DNA of 64,000 bases, taken from positions 1,015,899 through 1,079,898 of the forward strand of contig CAXIPT010000011.1 of NCBI GenBank assembly GCA_964030475.1, given 5' to 3'. The notes under the pieces were generated by a model. The model did no database searches. It saw only the letters and a list, made by a program, of their open reading frames with translations, and was not told the DNA's origin. A program made the translations under genes and the position numbers. Below, piece after piece: positions 24,501-35,179 of the stretch (position 1 is the stretch's first letter; every line of letters begins with the position of its first letter). This DNA is from Tethya wilhelma. Its lineage: Eukaryota > Porifera > Demospongiae > Tethyida > Tethyidae.

Positions 24501-27500
24501 TGCTTTGAAGTACTTTGATGTGGTCTAATTTCCGGTCACTTGTTCGAAGGCAACTTCCGGTCGCTAGTTTTTGCACGAAAATGATCTCCAGCACCTCCTG
24601 AACACTTTTATTTTCAATTGATATAGAAATCTTGGACACACCCCTTCATGATTCACTAATTAAATTAGCGATAGCAAAAGTACCGCCCACTCAAAATACT
24701 CTAACCTTAATTGTTGAGACTCATATACTCAATGCATGCATGCAACAACAATCATAGATGTCCAGGTCACTAATCCTAAGATTCAGTTAACGGGCCCAGC
24801 TCGAGTATTGCAGCGTGGTGACTAAACTTTACTGGGGACCAACCAAATGTGCTATCTACCACTGTATATACCATGCATACACACAAGTGCCACGGTCTGT
24901 GTGATCAATTCAGCTGCGGCGAAAATTTCCAATCTGCGGTAGTCTCACTAGAGAGACTAAATCTATGGTATGTCTTACCTCTTGAGCATTAGCCATCAAT
25001 TCGAATGTTTTTTCAATCATTCGGCGTCGTGTCGTTGCTTTTGTCTGTAGTTCATCGCGGCTTTGATAAAGCCCTGCCCCCTGAATTTTTCTTTTGTGGT
25101 CCTCGGCCTCAGCGCTATCAGTACCGCACGCTCCACGAATCTTGTTCACGTTATATGATGGCCTATCCTGCACTCTTGGATCGTCTTCTTTAAACTTCTG
25201 GAGCAACCCTGTTTGACTAGTATCAGACAGAGATTTCATTGATGCTGCCTGTATTTCAAATTCTAGTCCCAGTGTGTCGCTTCGTGCTGCCATTTATAAC
25301 TCCAAAATACTATTCCTACTGCAAGAAAAACTTTTTAAACTAACTATCTAGATATATAGAATGACTTAGTTACTGTGCTACTTTTATAGCCCTGCCCTGC
25401 GTTCTCCCTACTCTTTTGCCATCTATACCCGAGGGCCACGGGGGAACTTGAGCTCGCGACTCGAAGCTCGAGCTCGAAGCTAAAGGGGCTGGGGGGAGGG
25501 GGCGCGCGCACGAAGAACCTGTCAGGCGCCATTATGGCTGGCCGGCCATATGAGCTAGGTATATATATACGTATGGGATGATAAAACAGTGCTGCATTGC
25601 ATCATGAATTTTCCTTATAAAATATACTATGGAATGCTGTACTTCTTGCTGCAGAGATCTGGATCATCCTTATATGTTATAACCTTATTAAATTTGTGAT
25701 AACATAAATGGATCAGAGTTTACATAATATTACTAATATGAAGAAGTAGGAGGACATTCCAGCTAATTTACACTAGTTCGCACTGAATATTGAGAAAGAA
25801 GTATGGGTAAAAATGTATTGAAGTGAGTTTTGTTCATCAATAACTTTTTTGGAAGATTTATAATCAAAATATGCAGCCTCCAAGGTTGTTGGGTAGGTTG
25901 AGCACTGTCCATTGATATAAATAATCAAGCAATACCTATCCTTATCTCCTTGCCAAATTGAAAATAAAGAAGTTAAATATTTGTATTGTAACTATATGGG
26001 GAAATCAGACGTGTAACCTTTACTCAGCCATATCTCATGCTTTTGTTTAAATACACAAAATATGCAGCCTCCAGTCCTGTTCTTCATAGAGTGTAGTATG
26101 CTAATGACATGGTTTCAAAGGCTAATCTATTGTGGTTCACTTGCCAAATTGAAAAGAAATTTGTGGTGTTTTTCTCCATTGAATGTACAGACCTGAAGTG
26201 AAAGGTAGCTCATTGTTACTCATCTACTTCATAGTGTTTTCCTATTTACACTTCTTACTAGCCATGTCCCAATTTGTGCCAAACTTCTTCATATTTGTAT
26301 AATACACTTGATTACACCGGACCAATCGTCCATTATACCCTTCCACTTCTACATAATAATATACAGTCTCATGATCTTACTCACAATCTGCAAGACTCAT
26401 CCATTAGCATGCACCTATAGACTAAGTATGTTTGTTCCAAAGATATCGATGAGCTTTGCCATGGTCAGCACATAGCCATGCATGGTTCACCTCTATATCA
26501 TATCCAAGCTGCACTATGGAAACATAATCATAGTTTCTTCATGGCACTTATTATAATAATTATCATGGGGTGCTTAATCTCACATGCACGGTGACCAAAA
26601 TTTACAATTGGCTTCCATTTTGGAATCACTGCATGTGGCAGACATTGAAGTCAAAATTGATATTATAACTCATGTATACAGTAAAAGATTTAAATTTTTG
26701 CTAAGGTGTATAGTATACCACTAGCTGCATGATGTAGTCTGGATCGAAGAAATATCCCACAATTTTTTCCCAATTAAAAAAACAGATATAGTTGTTGCCA
26801 TAGTTCCAGGGCATTAATTGGTAGGAAGTTTGTGGTTTTGCTTTGTGCATGCAGCCAGGCTCTTGTATACAGACATGATTGTTCATATGCAGTGCATGAG
26901 GCACATTTTTCCATTGTGCATTTGTCATTATTAATATAATGGTAGTAGTAATGCCCTCCTTATGTGTTACAATGACTCCACTATTGTTATTACTGTTATT
27001 GTTATTGTTGCCAAGCCACTCACGAGGCATTGTCTCATTTCATGTTGTATGTATGTATGTCAGTCATGCTTTAAGAATGTAATTATTGTTGAGGGAATTT
27101 CCGTTTTACGCACGTGTTACGCATGCACAAAATCCACGTGGTAGGCTAAGATCATGAGATTTACACTCAGTTGTCTGCCACTGTTTTTATTTTGTTGTAC
27201 TTGTCTGCTTGATTAAGAGCTATGAAGAAAGTGTAAAGCAAAGCTATAGTTTCTTCTATCCACTAGCAAAGTGGTCAGGACTATTGAATTTCATAGTAAT
27301 TGTTGGAAATCTATATTATAGTGTTGCTAGCCAGACTCTCAGTGAAAAAAACAGGATTATTGAATATGAAGTCAAAAACGTGGTCTCGCTAGCCAGATTC
27401 GATCTCCCATTTCATTTCTTGCTGACTGTTATTTGATTATTATTTAACTACAAGCCTATCACTATAATGCTTTATTTCAACTTTTTCCACATTGTTAATT

Positions 27501-30500
27501 TTTGGATTTCATATTCACTATAATTCCCTTCTTAACCTCTTGGACACAATACAATCATACATTTTATCTTCAACCACTTATTTATATTTGATAATTTCAT
27601 ATTAATATCAATTTTAATCGTATTTTTCTGCGCGAGGCACTAAACTGCGTATATCTCTAGTTATTATTATGATTACTATGATTACTATGATTAGTATAAT
27701 ATGTATTGGCTGATATGTATGTTGATGTGGCCATAGGGTGTGCTTACTTTGCCTAGTGCCTTAGCCTAGCTTGCACGAATGCTAAATTTCATTACTCCGT
27801 AAATCATCCAAATCCAAGGCTGTGTAATGTTAATTAATCAGTGTGTATGCCCAATTCCTATATTTTTCAGAGGATGATTCTTATGTTGAAAGTGAAAGTG
27901 ATCGGACAGAGTACCTTGAGAGTGACGTGGGAACCATTTGGAGAGGCACTCACAAACACAAGGTGCCCACTAAATGGGAGTTTGGACAGGTACGTAGGTC
28001 ATATTGAATTGAAGATTACCATAATTATAGCACAAAATATTGGCAAGAATAAAGTTTGGCGGATTGTCAAAAATTTGTGATTGGTGCATTTTATTTTGGT
28101 GGTGTAGCACATGCAACAATACAATTATTCTACGTACTGCGCAAAAATGTCTGTTTGGCAGATTTAATATTGGCAGTCCTTACTAAAACCACCAATCCAC
28201 CAATATTAAAATCTGCCAAATTTTTGTGCTATAGTTTAAAATCACTAACATAACCTAATAAAATATTAGTCATTAGTTAACATTGTTACTTTTGTCAGGC
28301 GCCATTATGGCTGGCCGGCCATATGAGCTAGGTATATACATATACGTATGGGATGATAAAACAGTGCTGCATTGCATCATGAATTTTCCTTATAAAATAC
28401 ACTATGGAATGCTGTACTTCTTGCTGCAGAGATCTGGATCATCCTTATATGTTATATATAATATTATTTCTTATTAAATTTGTGATAACATAAATGGATG
28501 AGAGTTTACATAATATTATGATTTGTATAATACACTTGATTACACCGGACCAATCGTCCATTATACCCTTCCACTTCTACATAATAATATACAGTCTCAT
28601 GATCTTACTCACAATCTGCAAGACTCATCCATTAGCATGCACCTATAGTATGTTTGTTCCAAAGATATCGATGAGCTTTGCCATGGTCAGCACATAGCCA
28701 TGCATGGTTCACCTCTATATCATATCCAAGCTGCACTATGGAAACAATCATAGTTTCTTCATGGCACTTATTATATCATGGGGTGCTTAATCTCACATGC
28801 ACGGTGACCAAAATTTACAATTGGCTTCCATTTTGGAATCACTGCATGTTGGCAGACATTGAAGTCAAAATTGATATTATAACTCATATATACAGTAAAA
28901 GATTTAAATTTTTGCTAAGGTGTATAGTATACCACTAGCTGCATGATATAGTCTGGATCGAAGAAATATCCCACAATTTTTTCCCAATTAAAAAAACAGA
29001 TATAGTTGTTGCCATAGTTCCAGGGCATTAATTGGTAGGAAGTTTGTGGTTTTGCTTTGTGCATGCAGCCAGGCTCTTGTATACAGACATGATTGTTCAT
29101 ATGCAGTGCATGAGGCACATTTTTCCATTGTGCATTTGTCATTATTAATATAATGGTAGTAGTAATGCCCTCCTTATGTGTTACAATGACTCCACTATTG
29201 TTATTACTGTTATTGTTATTGTTGCCAAGGCGCTCACGAGGCATGGTCTCATTTCATGTTGTATGTATGTATGTCAGTCACGCTTTAAGAATGTAATTAT
29301 TGTTGAGGGAATTTCCGTTTTATGCACGTGTTACGCATGCACAAAATCCACGTGGTAGGCTAGGATCATGAGATTTACACTCAGTTGTCTGCCACTGTTT
29401 TTATTTTAACTATTTTGTTGTACTTGTCTGCTTGATTAAGAGCTATGAAGAAAGTGTAAAGCAAAGCTATAGTTTCTTCTATCCACTAGCAAAGTGGTCA
29501 GGACTATTCATAGTAATTGTTGGAAATCTACATAGTTTTACTAGCCAGACTCTCAGCAAGAAATAAAATGGGAGATCGAATCTGGCTAGCGAGACCACGT
29601 TTTTGACTTCATATTCAATAATCCTGTTTGTTCACTGTTATTTGATTATTATTTAACTACAAGCCTATCACTATAATGCTTTATTTCAACTTTTTCCACA
29701 TTGTTAATTTTTGGATTTCATATTCACTATAATTCCCTTCTTAACCTCTTGGACACAATACAATCATACATTTTATCTTCAACCACTTATTTATATTGAT
29801 AATTTCATATTAATATCAATTTTAATCGTATTTTTCTGCGCGAGGCACTAAACTGCGTGTATCTCTAGTTATTATTATGATTACTATGATTAGTATAATA
29901 TGTATTGGCTGATATGTATGTTGATGTGGCCATAGGGTGTGCTTACTTTGCCTAGTGCCTTAGCCTAGCTTGCACGAATGCTAAATTTCATTACTCCGTA
30001 AATTATCCAAATCCAAGGCTGTGTAATGTTAATTAATCAGTGTGTATGCCCAATTCCTATATTTTTCAGAGGATGATTCTTATGTTGAAAGTGAAAGTGA
30101 TCGGACAGAGTACCTTGAGAGTGACGTGGGAACCATTTGGAGAGGCACTCACAAACACAAGGTGCCCACCAAATGGGAGTTTGGACAGGTACGTAGGTCA
30201 TATTGAATTGAAGATTACCATAATTATAGCACAAAATATTGGCAAGAATAAAGTTTGGCGGATTGTCAAAAATTTGTGATTGGTGCATTTTATTTTGGCG
30301 GTGTAGCACATTCAACAATACAATTATTCTGTATGTACTGCGCAAAAATGTCTGTTTGGCAGATTTAATATTGGCAGTCCTTACTAAAACCACCAATCCA
30401 CCAATATTAAAATCTGCCAAATTTTTGTGCTATAGTTCAAAATAACTAACATAACCTAATAAAATATTCAGTCATTAGTTAACACTGTTACTTAACTTTG

Positions 30501-33500
30501 TCTTGTTCTCAAGAATTTTCAAATAATCAAGCATACACTGCATCGCTGCATCAAGAGTGTATGTGTAGCCTCCTACCCAGGCGCTCCCTTTTGAGGGCCT
30601 GGGTAGGAGGCTGGCTATACATGTGTATATTCCTCATATTCTTAGCATCAGCAAAAAAATGCTGAGTTTGTATGACTATAGTATGACATGAGCAAAAAGT
30701 GAAGAAGTAGACTACCCTATAGCACAAAATATTGGTGAGAATAAATTTGGCGGGTTGTCAAAATTTCATGTTTAGTAGATTTTATTTTGGCAGCAGCGCA
30801 CACAGCAACACACATATTCTGTATGTTTGTGCACAAAATGACTGTTTCGCGGATTTAATATTGGCAGTCCTTACCAAAACTGACAATCTGCCAATATTAA
30901 AATCCACCAAAATTTTGAGCTATACGGTATACCTATTCATCTACACATCCCTCCCCCTCTTCTCTCCCTCACAGTACGAGGAGCACTGTCTCGACGTGGC
31001 TCTCTCTCTCCTCAGAGACTTGAGAGCCGATGACTGTCGATGTGCCGCCAAAGTGTGCAGGGGTGTGGCCTCTCAGATCACCACGAGGGACGGGTCCGGT
31101 GTCCTCGTGGGGAGCTTCAGCGGGGGGCACGTGGGAGGCATGCACCCGGCTAGGTGGAGCGGGTCGCCAGCTATACTGCAGAAGTATCACAGATGTAACA
31201 CCCCAGTTAGGTATATACCGTATATTTTTGTAGAGTTTTTCCTTATATGTAGCTGCAATGCATACCTTTGTATCAGTACTGACTGTGCAGTGACTTCTCA
31301 AAATTACAATTGGCCATATCATATTGATCAGAAAATTATAGGTTCCCCATTTGAATGATGGCTATCAAATTCAGTATTATAATATTTTTGCAGCAGAATT
31401 TTCATTTGTGTCTTCTGAATTTTGTCTTCAAACTGGAGATTACCGTATAGCTGGTAAATTTGGCGGGCTTAAAATTTAGTGAATTCCCATTTTGGGCGAC
31501 TTTAATTTGGCGATTAATTCCACATGCTGCGCCAATTCACCAAATTTACCCACCATACAGTATGCATTACTGCTCAAGCAACATATTGATTCAAATGATG
31601 TCATATTTATTCCCCTCCTCAGGTATGGTCAGTGCTGGGTGTTTGCAGGAGTGTGTGTCACTCTGCTCAGGTGTCTGGGTATAGCCTGTCGACCCGTCAC
31701 CTGCTACAATGCTGCCCACTACTGTACGAAGCTCGGTCAAGTGGAACGCTACTTCACAACGGAAGGAGAGTTGGTCCCTGATCTGAGTCGAGATCAAATA
31801 TGGTCAGCAGACTGCAGTATGAAATAGTGATAGAAATTGAATGATAGCGTATTTGTAGCCTCGTTCCCAGGCTCCCTCTCTGTGAGTCCTCACCCACTGG
31901 AAAATTCCAGAGAGGGAGTCTGGGAGTGAGGCGAGTGTATTTGATGCTTCACAATAATTTATATAGATGATAATTTGATCACCAAGAAAGGTTTCAAATA
32001 CTTATATTCTTAGCTTTGTTCCCAGGCCTTAAACCATTTTGATTTAATTGCTTAGCAACTTGTCGACATTAATTTTGATGTAAAGATGTTAGTTTGTTTC
32101 AAATAAATAATTTAAGTTTCTTCTTTGTATTTTATATTTTCCAAAAAAATACCAGATTATGGGACAAAATTTTACTAAAATCTTATACCCAGTTGCATTA
32201 TTTCATATCCCCAGGTTCTACCATGTATGGGTAGAGGCGTGGTGTCGCCGTGACGACCTCCCTACAGGCTATGACGGGTGGCAAGTTGTCGATCCCACGT
32301 CACAGGACAAACAGAGCGGACGCTTCCGAGTCGGCCCCGCCTCTGTGGAAGCCATACGAGTGGGGAGGAGCGGGAAAAAGTGTCCGTACGATGCCGAGTT
32401 CCTCATCTCGGAAGTGAGCGCCGACGCAAAGTATCTTCGAGTATCGAGTAGTCACACGCTTGGACAGAATCGGACAGTGGGCGTGGCATTTGTGAATCAC
32501 ACCGAAGTGGGAGTCAAAATTGTGACCAGCAACTTGGACGGCGATTTGGTCGAGCTCACGTCTTCATACAAAGACAGTAATATTCCGTCGGTCGAAAATG
32601 AGACTGAAAAAAAACATTCGCATTTTCCACTGCCGACCAAAGACTGTGAGGTCAAAGTTCAGACCAGTGATACGTCCAAATATGGAGAGGCCATCACGGT
32701 GAATGTTACTATTCATAACAGAGGAGCCTTTCTGAGGACTATCGATGGGAGGGTCACGGGCAGTGTTGTCTACTACACTGGACAGCACGTCAGGAAACTT
32801 CTGAGCATGCAGTTCACTGGCACCATATGTCCAGGACAAAGTTAGTCCAATGCATTGTGAAGTACACACATACATACTGTAGGTTGTGCTAGTAGCTTCA
32901 ATCCTATGAGCACTTTCCAATGGTACTTGAAATTTTGAAATCGATAGGATATTTAGTTCAATTTTTTCTAGAGGCATTCTCAAAAAATAGATGGACTTTA
33001 GTCGGTTGTGTGTCACATATGATTAGTTGAAATAATATTGTTTTTTGTCCCATTCAAGATGCTTCAGTGAGTGTGCCAATTGAAGCCAAGAAGTACATGC
33101 GTGTGCTGGTGGAGCAGTGTATGATGCAGTTCTTTGTGGCCATCAAAGTCAGAGAGAGTAGACAACTCTTTCTACAAGTAAGAAAGCTGGGAAAGAGAAT
33201 TAAAGCAAAACTTGTCTGCATGCAGACACACACAATGTCAAGTTGGTACAGATGTACCATGATTATATGGTTAGATATAAAGGCTGGTCCACAATCACGA
33301 TCTTTAAATTGCATGATGCAATTATCACAGGGGTATAAGTAATAATGTAGTCTCCTAGCCCAGGCTTCTCATGCCTTTATAAACCATTTTTTTCGGGAAT
33401 TTTCAAGGGCAAAAAAAAAAAAAAAAAAAAAGGAAAAAAAAAAGTGGGAAAAAAATTCTCTATGTAACTAATGTAGAAATATTGAGTTATGGTATATATA

Positions 33501-33936
33501 GTCACTCAGAAATCAAGATGCTTGTTGACCATTCGAAGTATCAATTCTGATTCTCTCCCTACAGGTCCATCCCTATCAGCTCACCCTGCCTCAGTTGGAC
33601 TTCCATTGTCCCAAGACGGTTGTGACTGGAGAGACATTCAGAGTGAAGATATTGTTTAGAAACATCTTCACCTGTTCGCTGTGTCGTGTGACGTTCCTGA
33701 TCCAAGCTCAGGCTCTCTGTCCGCAGAGAGAGCTCACACACAAGTTAGTAAGATCAATCAATGTTTAATTTTGTTAAATGAAAAGAAAAAAAAGAAATGA
33801 AGTTATGCTAAACTTAACTGAAACTAAAACAAGACTAAAGCTAAAATTAAAGTGTGTTTTGTTACTGTATAGTAAAGTCATAACCTCTTCCCTAGCTAAG
33901 ATGCTAATAAAGTGCAAATTTGTAATGGCATCATCA

Positions 33937-34010
<74 letters not shown>

Positions 34011-34203
34011 NACACACACACACACACACAGGCGGCTGGTCCTACCAGGTGGGCTAGTGAGCGTTGAAGTGTGCCTCAGAGCCAATGTACCCGCTAGGAG
34101 CTACACTCTCCTCGCTAACATGAGCTGTGACCTCCTCAAAGATGTCCGAGGATCAACAGTCATAGAGGTTGTCCCACCTCCATCACCACCAGCTCAGACA
34201 TAG
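17766..34203 (+). CDS. Transglutaminase (719 aa, intact catalytic triad)
   Basis: Exons 17766-17794, 17999-18498, one of 27871-27989 or 30070-30188, 30975-31210, 31623-31802, 32215-32840, 33059-33177, 33565-33743 and 34032-34203 join in phase. Residues ~60-170 are the N-terminal beta-sandwich. The papain-like core has RYGQCWVFAG (Cys299), FYHVWVEAW (His358) and WQVVDPTSQ (Asp381); the Cys-His and His-Asp spacings (59 and 23) match the animal family. C-terminal beta-barrel domains follow (~480-719). The enzyme makes calcium-dependent glutamyl-lysine protein crosslinks. I see no signal peptide. It starts 231 bp after the TRAK stop on the same strand. Oddities: the 9.4-kb intron 2 holds an antisense gene; exon 3 (LESDVGTIWRG) is tandemly duplicated; the last intron contains a single-n join in a CA run, with phase preserved. 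Confidence 0.92.
18509..18566 (+). repeat. (GT)n / GCGC tract in transglutaminase intron 2
   Basis: A GT run passing into GCGCGCGTGCGCGTGCGCG, directly after the exon 2 donor. The alternating purine-pyrimidine stretch could adopt Z-DNA (inference). Confidence 0.75.
18994..25293 (-). CDS. VWA-domain alpha-kinase (VwkA/eEF2K-type), one in-frame TGA
   Basis: Minus-strand exons 24979-25293 (ATG), 20801-20994, 20190-20322 and 18994-20115 join in phase, 587 codons to the final stop. The VWA domain starts at residue ~106 with the MIDAS-like DCTGSMS (113-119). The alpha-kinase domain starts near residue 390 (HPFGKGGIRYAYH, YVFKEP with the likely catalytic Lys) and runs to LICDLQGI, FLTDPAIH, GVGGYGLFF and the zinc-site SHKCNDIC. 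Domain order is that of Dictyostelium VwkA-type kinases; the kinase core is closest in feel to eEF2 kinase. Codon 443 is TGA (19429-19431), between AQMFN and DVPSDVQIELEF, with clear kinase homology on both sides. A product stopping there would lack the C-lobe. The whole gene lies antisense inside transglutaminase intron 2. It is either a recent pseudogene, a base error, or a readthrough case. Confidence 0.82.
21229..21962. mobile_element. Foldback element with a MITE nested inside
   Basis: Outer inverted repeats of ~75 bp (21229-21312 and 21889-21962, both with GAGCGTTGC.AAGCAACGCGAAGGAGC and CACGTTTCGTAAT) flank an interior into which a 380-bp ACCGTATAGCGGG element (21421-21801) has inserted. 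Confidence 0.8.
21421..21801. mobile_element. MITE, ACCGTATAGCGGG family, second full copy
   Basis: TACCGTATAGCGGGAAATTT to AAATTTCCCGCTATACGGTA. It is the inverse-orientation sibling of 15844-16223 and is nested within the 21229-21962 foldback. Confidence 0.85.
22410..23496. mobile_element. Palindromic element, copy 3 (left outer arm missing)
   Basis: Inner inverted repeats at ~22415-22525 and ~22800-22905 (GTAGGAATGGGCAGTGCGGTAA) surround a centre different in sequence from copies 1 and 2. The right outer arm ends ACGTACTACCGTACGTATGAT. It is more diverged than copies 1 and 2. Confidence 0.75.
27871..27989 (+). CDS. Transglutaminase exon 3, copy a
   Basis: A 119-nt exon between ATATTTTTCAG and GTACGTAG, entering in phase 1 and leaving in phase 0. 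It encodes the acidic stretch DDSYVESESDRTEYLESD and the start of the core domain, IWRGTHKHKVPTKWEFGQ. It is identical in protein to copy b. Because 119 is not a multiple of 3, splicing both copies would shift frame. Confidence 0.85.
28027..28234. repeat. MITE-like element, TAGCACAAAATATTGGC family (unit 1)
   Basis: Begins TATAGCACAAAATATTGGC and ends TTTTTGTGCTATAG. It lies 40 bp downstream of exon 3a and is repeated at 30225-30434 after exon 3b. Confidence 0.75.
30070..30188 (+). CDS. Transglutaminase exon 3, copy b
   Basis: Same 119-nt exon, splice sites and protein as 27871-27989, with one visible synonymous difference (CCC ACC versus CCC ACT). Only one copy can be used per transcript without a frameshift. 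Confidence 0.85.
30225..30434. repeat. MITE-like element, TAGCACAAAATATTGGC family (unit 2)
   Basis: Duplicate of the element at 28027-28234, carried along by the tandem duplication. Confidence 0.75.
30565..30620. repeat. short near-perfect hairpin, GCCTCCTACCCAGGC
   Basis: GTAGCCTCCTACCCAGGC pairs with GCCTGGGTAGGAGGCTGG across a 15-nt loop. It is a compact member of the GCCTC..CCAGGCT foldback family. Confidence 0.75.
30714..30930. repeat. MITE-like element, TAGCACAAAATATTGG/ACCGTATAGC hybrid
   Basis: It begins ACCCTATAGCACAAAATATT and ends TTTTGAGCTATACGGTAT, linking the two MITE families by their outer ends. It ends 44 bp before the acceptor of exon 30975. Confidence 0.7.
31441..31563. 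repeat. small MITE, ACCGTATAGCTGG ends
   Basis: TACCGTATAGCTGGTAAATTTGGC ... CAAATTTACCCACCATACAGTA, 123 bp, in transglutaminase intron 4. Confidence 0.7.
31855..31935. repeat. foldback repeat of the GCCTCnTTCCCAGGCT family
   Basis: GTAGCCTCGTTCCCAGGCTC pairs with GGAGTCTGGGAGTGAGGCGA, with complementary CCTCTCTG/CAGAGAGG inside. Confidence 0.7.
33401..33445 (+). repeat. poly(A) tract in transglutaminase intron 7
   Basis: About 40 nt of nearly pure A, preceded by GGAATTTTCAAGGGC. It could be the tail of an inserted element, but no body is recognisable. Confidence 0.5.
33942..34030 (+). repeat. (CA)n tract with single-n join at 34011
   Basis: The CA run reaches directly into the ACACAG acceptor of the last transglutaminase exon (34032). 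The single n at 34011 marks a contig join or ambiguous base. Phase on both sides (AA|G) and family homology agree, so the join looks right. Confidence 0.85.
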
Positions 34204-34600
34204 CCCCCATACTCACTGCGAGTGAGTAGAATGTTAGAAATTGTCGATCGACACAATCATTTCCAATTTGCATCAAACTTGCACCCGGACATACACCAAC
34301 TATATGTGCATTATACTTGAGCTATAGACAATTGAGATATATAAATCTGTTTTAAATTTTTGTTCTCCATAGACCAATCTTATCCATTTTATCATCAGGT
34401 GTGCATTATATGATTTTGTGTTATATTATATAATACAATTGTCAAAATTGTTTTTGTATTGCAAAATGTATTATTGCATGTGTTACAATAACAAAAATTA
34501 TGATACAGACTACAGCAGGTTCACTCATTTCACTGCATGATGATGTATTATCAGTAACTGTTGTGAATGTTTGCAAACTTGTGATGTCAATGGACTGCAG
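34204..34600. other. convergent 3' intergenic region (transglutaminase / ING)
   Basis: AT-rich, with no open frame or repeat that I recognise; presumably both 3' UTRs. Confidence 0.5.
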
Positions 34601-35145
34601 CTATTTGGAAGTTCTCTTTCTCTCTTGTGTGCATCGAGGACAGTACCACTTCCCTTTGGGCTTGGACGTCAGCTTCACACATTGGAAGTGAAACCACTCG
34701 ATAGGACACTGCATAATAAGTAGAGAGTAATTTTGAAAAAAAATGCTTACAAATGGAGAGTAATATTGAAATTACTCATAAATAGAAAGTAATATTGAAA
34801 TTACTCATAAATGGAAAGTAATATTAAAAATTACTCATAAATGGAAAGTAATATTGAAACTACATGTAAGTGGATAATTAGAACTATATATTATGCATAA
34901 ATTAGAATAGTAATTTTGAAATTATGTGACCGACCACCAAATGACTTACATCTTCATTGTCACAGCCAATCATCTCCCCAAAGGAAACTTGCTGACATAA
35001 GCAATATGTCGGCTCGTCAGGGTCCAAAGGTTGGCTGGTCAAGTCTGGTCTCGGCATGGGCACTTGGACAGACGATGAGAGAGAGGGCGGAGTCTCTTTC
35101 TCCTTAGAGGTTACAGCTCTGGAGTGAATGAACAGATGAACACCA

Positions 35146-35179
<34 letters not shown>

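Larger units (their letters stand above)
20995..24978 (-). other. 4-kb repeat-rich intron of the VWA kinase gene
   Basis: Holds the nested repeat at 21229-21962, a half copy of the palindromic element (22410-23496), and about 1.4 kb (23500-24970) with no gene I can support. The latter includes a CT-rich stretch around 24120-24160 and purine-rich unique sequence. Confidence 0.6.
25521..28293 (+). repeat. Tandem duplication unit 1 (with transglutaminase exon 3a)
   Basis: It starts GTCAGGCGCCATTATGGCTG and ends just before the next GTCAGGC at 28294. It carries the exon at 27871-27989. Relative to unit 2 it holds about 560 extra bp (25728-26290), which contain two similar ~150-bp stretches with AATATGCAGCCTCCA. 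No other gene is visible in it. Confidence 0.88.
28294..30496 (+). repeat. Tandem duplication unit 2 (with transglutaminase exon 3b)
   Basis: A near-identical copy of unit 1, minus the 25728-26290 segment and with an ~80-bp inverted segment (29557-29634 versus 27343-27425). It ends around CACTGTTACTTAA. Confidence 0.88.

Noticed and set aside
26701..29244. Two 109-codon minus-strand frames (26701-27030 and 28915-29244) differing by one residue
   Set aside because: They lie in the tandem duplication, where DNA itself is nearly identical, so conservation carries no weight. The composition (poly-Asn from ATT/GTT repeats) and lack of homology do not support a gene.
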